From positions 98,952,001-99,016,000 of the forward strand of contig JBITNC010000001.1 of assembly GCA_050084985.1 (NCBI GenBank): a stretch of 64,000 nt of DNA. The letters run 5' to 3'. Origin of the DNA: Nageia nagi. Taxonomy: Eukaryota; Pinophyta. Positions 45,907-56,321 of the stretch are shown here, piece by piece (within the stretch, counting starts at the first letter, position 1; each line of letters begins with the position of its first letter). Under the pieces are notes generated by a model. It did not search any database and was not told where the DNA came from. It saw only the letters and a program-made list of their open reading frames with translations. Position numbers and translations under genes: made by a program.

Positions 45907-46124
45907 TGTTAGAAATAATACCTTAGCTTCATGCTAATCTATGTATCTAGATTTATATTAATAAATAATACATTAGTGAATAACACAAATGTTAGTTTAT
46001 TAAATGTTAGGGTTTCTATGGTTACTTAATATTGTTACTCTACATGAATGTAACTCCCATTCATGTATGTATTTATTGATGCTTATCAATAATGGAAACC
46101 ATCAATCTTGGCTTCTCTCTAATA
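45907..46124 (+). repeat. E1 3' LTR
   Basis: Starts tgttagaaataatacc and ends ggcttctctctaata (218 bp). Its body (agggttt...tgtaactcccattcatgta...ataatgg) and the preceding 3' noncoding sequence (gaaagtttgaatac...agcttcctct) match the TRIM-like element at 49716-50596, so both belong to one family. Confidence 0.75.
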
Positions 46125-46739
46125 GTTTGAATAATTTTATGGGTTTCTTTGGGGAAGGCTTAAAATGAGTTGATTTGGGATTAGGGATGATATTAAGTTT
46201 AGGATTCTCTTTGTTAACCACCTAGGATTTACCCTTATCCTTTATTATTATCTCATTTGCTAATTTATCTACTCTTTATTTTTGCCTATTGCATATCCTT
46301 ACCTTCTACTAACTTTCTTAATGGATCACCCTTTCTTGCTACAACTTTGATGTTTATGGCCCTTCGCCCTTGGCCACCTTCATGCCCACACTCAAAGCTA
46401 CTGAAAGGGACCTTTTGTATATAATGGATATAAGAACTAAATGGATGGGGCCATTGGTATTCTCTTGATCAATTCTACTAATATTCTTAGGGGTTCTAAA
46501 AGAAAATAGGGGATGTTGATCCTCTAATCCCTACCCCAATAAAAGTGGCTAAGAAAGATCACGTGAGGGAAAAAGATAATGGTGAATCATCTATTTAATG
46601 TGAGGTATTTTATGAGTTAGGTATGCATCCTTTCCTAGGGAATTTTATTTATCCCTAATAAAATTTTACCTAAACTTCACTAATTCCTCACCTTCATTTA
46701 AAAAGGATTCAATTTCTTGTCTAGAAACCTTCTCTTTCA

Positions 46740-47003
46740 TTTTGAACCAATGATCCTCTATACTAATTCTTGAATTTCAACGATGCTGTCCATCATAAAA
46801 TTCATTTATAGTTTCCCTATCATGTATTTATCTTCCTCCCAAGTGACAACCACTTTCCTAGATAATTTAGAATCATGTCCATAACGATTCTTTAGAAAGT
46901 ATTTGATCTCTTCCTTTATGAGAATCTTGCAATATTTCTTATCATATTTTGCCTTCCTTTAATTGTTCAATTCAATGTTATATACAAAACCCATCTTTTG
47001 AGC
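46740..47003 (-). pseudogene. Unrecognised coding relic, part 2
   Basis: One minus-strand frame gives protein-like sequence: KAKYDKKYCKILIKEEIKYF, LKNRYGHDSKLSRKVVVTWE and EDKYMIGKL, with stops at sites one transition from Gln or Arg codons. It lies downstream, on the same strand, of the relic at 47650-48120, separated by AT-rich sequence. I do not recognise the family. Confidence 0.45.
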
Positions 47004-47133
47004 TTCTACAGATCATCATGCATGCAATGTGCTATTAACTTTTCCATAAAATAGATTAGGTTTCCTTATCGATCCTTTAAAACGATGGTCCACCAAATCG
47101 TTCGAGCATGCCACCTAAATCCATAGTTCATAT

Positions 47134-47460
47134 TTATTATTATTTTTTATATAAAAATAATTTAATTAAAATATGTATTTATTTATTATTTAAAAAAATT
47201 AATATCTATAAATTTTATTAAGTTATATATTTAAGCTCATTCAAATAAATTTTAATAATATATAACAATAAAATTTGGTGTAAAATTCAATATATTATTA
47301 TTTTTTTATATTAAAAATATTTTAGTTAAAATTTGTATCTATTTATTTAAAAAAAATAATATTTATAAAAATTTCAAATTATATGTTTAAACTAATTTAA
47401 AATATTAATACTTAATAACAAAAAATATGATATTATGTTTCATAATATTTTTAAATAAAG
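47134..47460. repeat. AT-rich diverged tandem duplication
   Basis: Sequence from about 47134 (attattattttttatat...) recurs from about 47294 with an offset near 160 bp. Nearly pure A and T; no coding sequence. Confidence 0.5.
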
Positions 47461-47649
47461 TTAATAATATTAGTTTTTATTTTGATCAGAGGAGAAGATT
47501 TTATAGAACCTAAAAGCCTTAGTTACATCTTAAATATTTTGAATCCTGATTAAAGTCCTTCTATAACAATGTTGTACAAAACAATAAAAGCTATTCTAGA
47601 TACATCTAGAAGAAATTTGACTAAACATTAGACGGTAAAAATAAAACAC

Positions 47650-48120
47650 AAGTTTACATATTGCTCTAACCAATATTCAAGCTTATCAATTTGCCCTTAT
47701 ATTCCATTAAGGATCATCCATGTTCTTTCTAGGGATTCATCCACCATGCCTTGCATATTTAATCCTAAAGTTATAACTTCTTTCACCATGTCTTTGTCTC
47801 ATTTCAGTAGTTTAAGAGTGTATTATTGTTAGATACCTCTAGGGTTTGGCCCCATCTTGACTATGTATTCCTCCTTCATCAATCTTTCTTGTCTATGGTA
47901 GAGAACTTCACCTCTATGCATGATATCCTCCTCTATCTTAGATATCTCCATATATGTATGAGTAGGCTTGATCCTCTAAATCCTCTTTGAATTGATCCTC
48001 GCTTCTATAGGATTGCTTCCATAACTCTTAGTATTCTCTAATTTCATCTTTTCTTTATGAGTCATCCTCTTAGACTCATCCAAATGTACTTTGCTACTCC
48101 TTGATCTTGTTTTATCCTAG
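47650..48120 (-). pseudogene. Unrecognised coding relic, part 1
   Basis: A single minus-strand frame of about 155 codons has no frameshift and only a handful of stops (tag, taa, taa, tga, taa), each one C-to-T step from CAG, CAA or CGA. It is Lys/Arg/Glu-rich: MTHKEKMKLENTKSYGSN, then EVLYHRQERLMKEEYIVKMG, then DMVKEVITLGLNMQGMVDES and RTWMILNGI. This suggests a helical, partly coiled-coil protein. No known domain was recognised; it could be an accessory ORF of a retroelement or a host gene fragment. Confidence 0.5.
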
Positions 48121-48795
48121 ATATGCTTAAAAATCATTAAGAACAAGCCTTTGTTTATGGGTATTCAAATTCTCCCTTATTTGTAGTCAACAGATTTTCC
48201 TCTATCAAGAAAACAACATATTCATTACTTTCAAACCAACAAAAAATTCCTTGATATCAAGTCAATAATATATTTCTTGGTGTTGAGGTGGTAGTGAATT
48301 TATTTTCATTTTATTTTAATTATTCAATATCATCATATTATTCTTAACCTAATTCTAGAATTTTGTTGTAATGATTTATTTCATTGGATGGGTGTAAGTG
48401 ATTATGGTTAATTATCCTTAGGAGTATTCATATTTTTCTTGAAATATCTTTGCATTGCTCACTATTTTTCTATATATGAGAAATAATCATTCAAATACTT
48501 AATTGATATATATTTACTTATAAAAAATGTTTGATAGGTTCTACAAACCAATGGGTTTAAAATACATCTACTTATATATCTATAAAAAGGTACCTTAAGG
48601 GGCACTAAAAGTAATTTTATATCAATAATTGAGGCTAATGCAAATTAATTATATAAATAAACACCATCCATAAAATCATATTTGATTTTCAGAGTAGAAT
48701 AAAAAATCATATCAATAATAGGTAAAAGAAAATTATCTTTTGGGTGAGATTTTTTTTTTTTTTTTTGTAATGAAAAAAAACATTCTATTGGTAAA
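48121..48795. other. AT-rich intergenic sequence
   Basis: No recognisable gene. A T17 run lies at 48750-48766, with an A-rich stretch immediately after. Confidence 0.5.
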
Positions 48796-49050
48796 TTGAA
48801 GGGGTTTTTTATACAAGTACCTAAAATGTGTTCTTACAAATTTGAAACTATGTGGGCAACATACTACCACTATTTATTTTATAGTCTAAGGATATTATTC
48901 CTTAAGGTTGCTTGGTATCCCAAAAAATATTGGGCACCTGTTTCTCACCTATTTCAATCTATTGGAGAAGGTTTCTCCTTGAATGAGTTTGATACCATAA
49001 TCATAACACTTGGTTCATCAATATTGTATGATTACTTCATTTTCCCCTAG
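48796..49050 (+). other. Isolated 84-codon open stretch
   Basis: Open from 48796 to 49050, hydrophobic and aromatic (for example KVAWYPKKYWAPVSHLF). No domain, no promoter seen and no similar copy in the window. It may be part of a decayed gene or chance. Confidence 0.2.
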
Positions 49051-49710
49051 TTTAGAGAGATATTTTTAGTTGAGCTTTATTGATATGATAAAATTTAGTA
49101 AATATTTGAATCTTACCATTTGGTTTAAGTTGTCAAAATATAGTTTAATATCCATAAAGAATAACTAATTGCTTTTATAAACTTAGTTCTAGGATATTTC
49201 TCAATTTCCTTATTTAATAATAAAGCTATTTTATGATGTATTTTTTTCAGATTTTTCTTGATGAATTTAATATATTCATGAATGATAAGATTATGATTCT
49301 AAGATAATATCACATTAAGCCACTAAGGCATCAAACCATTCACAAACATTAACAAATTTAGTTAATAATTCCCTATATTGTTCTTTTTATTCTTATGATA
49401 ACCAATTACTAATTTTTATTAATTTTAAATTTTTATTTATTCTTATATATATATATCAATAATATATTCATTGAGAAAAGTGGAGACTCAGAGTTATGCA
49501 TAAGGAAATTTGGTGAAAGAAAAATTACTGAAATTTTATGATTCAAGTTTGAAATTTAGCCAAAAATGGTTGAAAGTCATTTCAAATTCAAGGTGAAATT
49601 TTAATTTTTTCTTTTTCAATTTATTTAAAAAAGACTATTTAATAAGATTTATTAGAAAAATCTAAAATAACATGGTGGAATTTATATTATAATTGAAATG
49701 AAATTATTAT
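49051..49710. other. AT-rich intergenic sequence, nothing recognised
   Basis: No coding or repeat signature beyond short (AT) runs near 49450. Confidence 0.5.
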
Positions 49711-50601
49711 AAATATATTAGAATAAATAATACTTAGTTCATTAGGTATCTACATATTTAATAAATACATTAGTCTTTATACTAATGTATCATATTTTAC
49801 TATTAGGGTTTATGGTCAATTCTATTATGTTTACAAGAATGTAACTCCCACTTCTCTATTGTATTTAAACCCTTCTTATTAATGGAATGTTTAATTTTGG
49901 CTTATCTCCAATATGGTATCAGAGTGAAATGCATTATCTTCCTTCTCTGCTCAATCTCCCAATGAAGCTATGGTTACTTTTCATAGCCTAGGCATGATTG
50001 TGTTGAGAAAGTGATGAAAAAATAAGATCCTTAAGGCACAACCATTCTATGTTCAAGATCTAAGAGAAGAGAGGAGAAGATATTGAATCTCACCCTCCCT
50101 CCCAACCTCTATAACCCAAACAAGAAATCCATGTAGTAAATAAAATCCATGCATGTCCCTTAGTTTGCAAATAAAATGCTTAAAATAGAGATGAACCTCT
50201 TGCCACCCATTCTGCATTTGTAGGTAAACACCAACCAAGAGTCTTCCCCAACTCTCATGCAAACACCCTATGTAACCCAACATGCTGTTACCCAACCTCC
50301 CACTACCAAAATGCCTTTCTCCCCTCATTTTGGTAGAAAGTTTGAATACTTTTGTAGCTTCCTCTCATGTTCACTAAATACCTAATGTATTATGGGGGTA
50401 TTATAATAATTAATACATTAGTTCATTAGGTATCTACATATTTAATAAATACATTAGTCTTTATACTAATTGATCATATTTTAATATTAGGGTTTATGGT
50501 TAATTCTATTATCTCTACAGGAATGTAACTCCTACTTCTCTATTATATTTAAACCTTCTTATTAATGGAATGTTTAATTCTGGCTTCTCTCCAATAAAAT
50601 A
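49711..50601 (+). mobile_element. TRIM-like miniature LTR element, 881 bp
   Basis: Two LTRs of 198 bp (49716-49913 and 50399-50596) surround only 485 bp. A perfect TSD, aaata, lies at 49711-49715 and 50597-50601. The priming site tggtatcagagtg is at 49914-49926 and the polypurine tract tattatggggg ends at 50398. Both LTRs begin tatta and end ccaata, giving TA...TA termini. The internal region has no gag or pol. Its last 60 bp and its LTRs resemble the E1 3' end, so it is a miniature derivative of, or parasite on, the E1 family. Confidence 0.88.
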
Positions 50602-50625
50602 AATTTTACATTCAAAATAATAGTT

Positions 50626-50880
50626 AAGATGGACGCTATCAAAAAATAAGATGGATGACATTAAAATAACAAGATGAATGGTTCCAAAAAGTTAAGATAG
50701 ATGACATCAATTAATTAAGATAAGCAATTTCAAACACATAAGATAAATGAATTCAAACATGTAAAACATACGAATTCAAACACTTAATATGGGCATTACA
50801 AACATGTGAGATGAAGAACTTCAAACATGTAAGATGGGTAGCTTCAAACACATAAGATAAATGAATTAAAAAAATTAAAA
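50626..50880. repeat. Minisatellite, about 20-25-bp units
   Basis: Around ten imperfect units close to aagatgaatgaattcaaaca(t), for example near 50628, 50648, 50671, 50694, 50720, 50742, 50765, 50810, 50828 and 50852. Isolated similar units occur near 52940-52970. Noncoding. Confidence 0.7.
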
Positions 50881-51710
50881 CAAGTGGTATGATCATACTA
50901 TTTATATTATTCTATTTTTAATTTGTAGTAAATGTGATCATATTATTTTATAAATATTTATATTATTTTATTTTTAATATAAAAGTAAATATTATCAGCC
51001 GTATTGATATTTTTGAACAGGAAGGGGTTTTCTATTTTCTATTGTAATAAACCATTTTTAGACATATTTTAAGTTCCTTTTTCTACTAGAATATGATTTT
51101 TAGAAAGCTACTATATTAAAATCCAAATTGTGATATCAGGCACCTCCTTTGGTTCAATAATGTTATAATTATACAAGCATAAAAAAGAAAGTTTTTGATT
51201 CTTTGATATGTTTATTACAATAGTCACCATATTTTGGGATTATTTTTAAACATGAATATTATGCAATGTAGATAGAACATGAACACAAAGGTAAGCATAA
51301 TAGGACTCAAATATGCTATATAATTAGGCTAAAATGATCAAGAATGAGATAATTATTTTCAAATGATTCAAATATGCCTTACAATACTATTGGAATATGT
51401 CATAATTTATTTCTAAATTTTTGTGATATAGCCATTTGTCACTTTTTGATAGGTTTGTTACAAGCATAAAAAAGGTAGTACATCAAATATCCATGGACTA
51501 GGTCACTATAGAGTTGTGGTTAGATATTCCTTTAGGTTTTGCTAGTCTTGAACTAGGATGAGTAAGGAAATAGATTGAATAATGACTGATCAGTTCCATT
51601 GGGCCATCCTTTAGGATCCCATAGCCAACACTATGATTGAGGTCAGAGGTGAATTAAAGTATAGTTTGGAAACATACTTCTATTAGTTTTTTGATGAAAG
51701 AATGTTTATA
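50881..51710. other. AT-rich intergenic sequence, nothing recognised
   Basis: No gene or transposon signature recognised in this stretch. Confidence 0.5.
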
Positions 51711-52055
51711 GACTACACCCTTTTTTTAAAAGTAATGATTTGGCGATGGTTTTAAATTTCCCCCTTAACATATAAGGGAGTCGTTTACATCTTCCACATT
51801 AGTATTTAAGAAGATGGTTTATAACTGCCACCTTATATATTAAGGCAATTATTAAAAATGCTTATGTGGGTGGTTAATAGCCTCTTACGTATATCCTTAG
51901 GTGGTAACTTATGCATCCATACGTGAGCGATTATTAACCATCACCATAAATAGTTAACTTTTAGTGATGGTATCATAGAAATAGTCAAATAACCACTCAT
52001 AAAGCACTTTAGGAATGGTTATAAACTACCCCCAAATGCCCTTTTTGGTCTAGTG
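51711..52055. mobile_element. CACTA-like non-autonomous element (candidate)
   Basis: Read inward from the right end (52055), the minus strand begins cactagaccaaaaagggc, a CACTA-type terminus. The left end begins gactacacccttttttt, similar with one change in the first base. Both sides carry subterminal variants of ggtagtttataacc and gtggttaatagcc in both orientations (for example 51736, 51811, 51869, 51935 and 52015), as in En/Spm-like elements. Total length is about 345 bp and there is no coding capacity. A matching 3-bp target duplication was not found. Confidence 0.42.
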
Positions 52056-52246
52056 TTGATTCAATACCCTTATGTTGCATATTGTAATCAATATTATATA
52101 TTTCACTTTTATCTTGAGAGTTCTCAAGAGTAGACAAGAAATTATACATTATGAATTGTATTGTATTCTATTATAACATCTTTCTTATACAATGTTCTCA
52201 GAGCACTTTCAAAAATCTAATTTTTTTTTATAAATATAATTTACCT

Positions 52247-52624
52247 AGAATTTATCAAAACAAGTATGAGAACTTGCAAAACATGATTGATAATCTTGTA
52301 ATTTAGTTTGAAAAAGCTAAAATTTAGATTAATAAAGCAATTAGGTTGAAAGATCTCTTAAATAAGAAAGTACAATAAAATAACTATTTTAGAGATATCA
52401 TTACTATGCATGGGTTGGATGTTGGCATCTAATTTAGGAACCAACCACAAGAGGCAAGTGTAGAACATAAAGATCTAAAAAGAGAGGAGATAGACCAATT
52501 GGAAGTTTTTGTAGCATGTTAAGGAGAAGTTCAAAAGGCTAGAGTTCCTCTATCATGAATTTCTACATACGATGTATAAAATCAAATAGATCTCATGAAA
52601 TTACAATATAAAACTTGGATGCTT
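52247..52624 (+). pseudogene. Unrecognised coding relic on the plus strand
   Basis: One frame of about 125 codons reads as protein across seven stops without a shift: RIYQNKYENLQNMIDNLVI, FEKAKI, INKAIRLKDLLNKKVQ, NNYFRDIITMHGLDVGI, FRNQPQEASVEHKDLKREEI and GEVQKARVPLS. Most stops are one C-to-T step from Gln or Arg codons. The composition suggests a coiled coil. Family unknown. Confidence 0.5.
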
Positions 52625-53632
52625 TATAAAAATCAAAATTTTACACTAATATAAAAACATTTTGAAATTGTTGTATAGATGATTTTTTTGGCAAAATGTT
52701 GATTTATCTTTTCCAATAGGTTTAGGGAATCCTATCAAAACCCCATTTTGTAACTCTTATAAATAAAAATTTGAAATTATTGTCATCTTTATGCTAATTT
52801 TAACTATTTATATTTTTTTGATGATGTCCATCTTTCAATTTTGAAGTTGTGTATCTTTCAATTTTAAAGTTGTTTATCTCATAGTTTTGATATCGTGCGA
52901 TATCAAAGTATAAAATACATGATTTTAAAATTGAAATATGCATGAATTCAAACTAATAAGATAAATGACATCAAACCATTAATATCTTTAATACAAATTC
53001 TTTAAATGAGTATTGATAAAAAATATTTTGCATGAGTACTGACTATTGATCAAGATTGTGTAATATTCAGGCACTCATGAATCATAATCAATTTAGTTTC
53101 TAAGGATGAACCACTTTTCTTAGTTCAAACTTTGGTATGAAGATTGATATCTAATTGTTGGGTTAGAGTCTTCTCATATGGAGATTAAATACAATACTAT
53201 CTTGAAGAGTAGGATGTGGGAAAGAGAAAAATAGACTAGAGTGCAAAAAGTATTTAAAATAAACATCCTTGACAAACCTAGGATTCCTTAAATGGAATAA
53301 TTGTAAAGATATGAAAATTAAAAATCACAAAAAGTATCATCTTAATTAGCAATCCTAGCCAAATATAACATTAATAAACACCAACTTAACATTCATCCAT
53401 GAAGTGCATACAATGACATACACACCAATTTAGGCACATTCATTAACAAATAATTAATGCAAGACCAAACATGTCATACTTCTATTCAAATAATAGTCTT
53501 AGTAATATTGCAAAGGAAAAATACTTAAATGTACGAGTAGTATTACATTGCAAAAAATGTATGAAAATGACTAACAAATCTTAACCTTCACTACTAATAA
53601 TGACTATGGGCTGATTACATCAAAGATAACAT
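52625..53632. other. AT-rich intergenic sequence
   Basis: Contains a direct repeat of caattttgaagttgt/caattttaaagttgt (about 52836 and 52858) and a few units resembling the 50.6-kb minisatellite. Nothing else recognised. Confidence 0.45.
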
Positions 53633-54240
53633 TTAATTAAAACTAAAACAAATGCTTGTAGAAACCATACAAAACACTAAAGTGTTCTCTTCATGTAATA
53701 TGTATGGTTTAGTTGATCTAACTATCATCTTATATAATTCATCTCCTTCAATTGACATCTTAGTTGTCACTACTTCTACAATTGCTTCATTTGTATTTGA
53801 GGTTTTATTGAAATTATTGCTAGATGATATTACTGGCCATTCAAGCCTTTGCATGGCATATTTAGGCTTAACTGTAGCTTTTGCTTCTTTTTGTATGTTA
53901 AACTAGAAGTTGCTAACATCATCATCATCTCCCCATAATTAGTTCAAAACTAGCTACTGAACCAATCATTGATATCATCGCTTTGGCTAACTAGCAATCT
54001 AAGGTTTTGCATGTTGATCTCATTTTTAAAATGTAGCTTTAGATAATCACCAAGTGTTAGACTTGGTGTTACTAATATTATAACCATCCACTCCTCAAAA
54101 CTAGTTGAAAATTGGCTTTCAAAGTTTGAATGATATCACCCATTCTCACTTGGTACTTCTTCATTATGGTTTCACTGATTGGGCATCAATATGGTAGGTG
54201 TCAACATCATGAGAGGGAGATATTTGGGTATCACTGATCC
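53633..54240 (-). pseudogene. Unrecognised coding relic, minus strand
   Basis: An upstream frame reads SFEEWMVIILVTPSLTLGDY, LKLHFKNEINMQNLRLLVSQ and SDDINDWFSS. After a shift the open stretch 53633-53854 continues (MQRLEWPVISSSNNFNKTSN). It looks protein-like, but no domain is recognised. The opposite strand is also open at 53652-53906, which lowers confidence. Confidence 0.35.
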
Positions 54241-55700
54241 AAAAATTACATCCGATCATCTTAAATATTGGTGAAGTAAAATCTTCTCCTTAAAAATATT
54301 TTATCTTCCTGAAATAAAGATATCTACTCTAGTATAGAGACATCTCTTATGGTTTATAAATCCAATACTCAATTTATCCATAATTATGACTTAAAAATTT
54401 ATTAAATAGTAATTGAAGATTACTATTTAATATCAACATAAAAAGAGTTTTAAAAAATCATTGTTTGGGCAAATAAAATATTAAAATCTCTATGGATCAA
54501 TCAATTATATTGTGAAAGACCCAAATAATGGTAGGTTATAAGAGTGATTTGAGAATGGCCAATGTAAAGGTGTGTATGCAATTTATGAAAGAGAAAGTCC
54601 ACATTGAAAAGTGAAAGGAATCAATGGTATCAATAAGTTCAAGACATCGCATCAGAAGAGTAAACAAGTGGACAAAGTTGTAGGGTCTTGAGGGGCCTAT
54701 TTTGGCATCGAGTAAAAGCTCTTAGAATGAAGGAAAGCTTAGCATTTTGAATGCCATATAGAGGCATCTTGATGAAGTAGCTTATAGTGCATGGATTTGC
54801 ATAGATAGATGATGATTCAAAACTCACATTTATTTTAAAATCTACGAAATTCATTGATAGATCTCAATAGTTTGGTATGTACTGGAGAGGCTGATGGCAT
54901 GGAATCATTCGAGTTCATTGGATTACCATGAACTAAAACCTGCCTACCAGCATGGAATTAACATTGTGTGACCAAAAATATTATGTGCTTTGTAGGATAA
55001 AAGGAGATACTAAATGATAGCTACAAATCCTAGTGATCCACCAATTAATGAAGAGATCAATTTGAACTGAGTGAACTAAAATTAGGAAATGGAAGATAAC
55101 GAATGAATATGGCATAACGAATATGGCGATGAGTAACCTGATATAGTTGGATGTGTTAAAAAATATAATCTATAATATATATTGAGATCAACTACGAATA
55201 AAAATATGTAATTATATTCTTTAATTTCCATTGCCAACATAGAATTATATTGTTGAAAATGTAACCTATGCCTAATTACAACCTGAGTGAAAAATTATAG
55301 AGGGAAAATATTGGCATAAAGGAGATACTAAAATTTAGAAGTAAAATCTTTTATTTAATTATTAAGCTACCATTCACAAGTGGGAAAAAGAATCTATCAA
55401 ATAGTAAATATTGAAGTTGGAAAAGGTACCGATAGAGAACAACTTAAAGGAAATTAAATGATATAGCAACAAGAAGCCATTGAGCAATTATAATTGTAAT
55501 AGTCATCTCAATATAAAACTATTTAAAGGAGATAAAGCAAGAGAAGAGAGTTAAAGTGAGAGCTTGATATAGGCCATTGCAAAACTCACCAACACCACCA
55601 TAATAAAAAAGAGGAGCAATTGCAGGAGTATCCCCAAGACAGAGTGAACCTGGGTAAATTTTTTGTGTTCCTACTTTGTGAGTATGTGATTTTCTCTTTC
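54241..55700. other. Intergenic sequence, nothing recognised
   Basis: No convincing open frame, terminus or repeat. Short open stretches at 54639-54854 and 55519-55707 (minus) have no recognisable features. Confidence 0.45.
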
Positions 55701-56321
55701 CCCACAAATTTTTCTTATTCTCTCCAATATTTCCATAAGCACTTAAAATATAAGTGTGATAAATCCATTTAGAATCACCTTGGAAGGTGATAGACCATCT
55801 TGTGATTATGGGTCAATGATGTTATTCCCTTCATTGATACTATCCTTTTCTATGCTTGACATCACTAGTCTCATCATCCTAAAATTAACACATTTTAGAG
55901 GTCCTAATATCAATGCTTTTGCACATCTTGGAAGTTATCCTTTTGTCTTGAATTATTCATTAATATTTTCCCAATTAGATGTTAACATCACCTACTAAAT
56001 ACCCCTTGTAAGCTCTCAATTCCTGGACATTTAAACAATATCCCTTATTAGTGTCATCACCCAAAATAACTTTAAGTTTTCCCTTTTTTCTTATATTTAC
56101 CATCTAATTAAGCCCCAAAAGGATTTCTATTGCATAACTTACAGAATGTTCTTACATAACTCATAAACCATAAAAATATTTTATTCTAATATACATATAT
56201 ACATTTGGTGACTTTTAGGGGAGATTTATTTTTACAAAATTATAGGACTTAGATTTTATTCTCCTCCCTATTATAAGCATAATATTGTTAGTACTAAAGC
56301 CCATTCCTTTGGAAATAGATC
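55701..56321. other. Intergenic or 3' flank of relic gene
   Basis: No recognisable feature. It may include the 3' part of the relic at 56322-58027. Confidence 0.4.

Noticed and set aside
50053-50328. Minus-strand 91-codon open stretch in the TRIM-like element
   Set aside because: The internal region is short, has no gag/pol similarity and the frame is opposite to the element.
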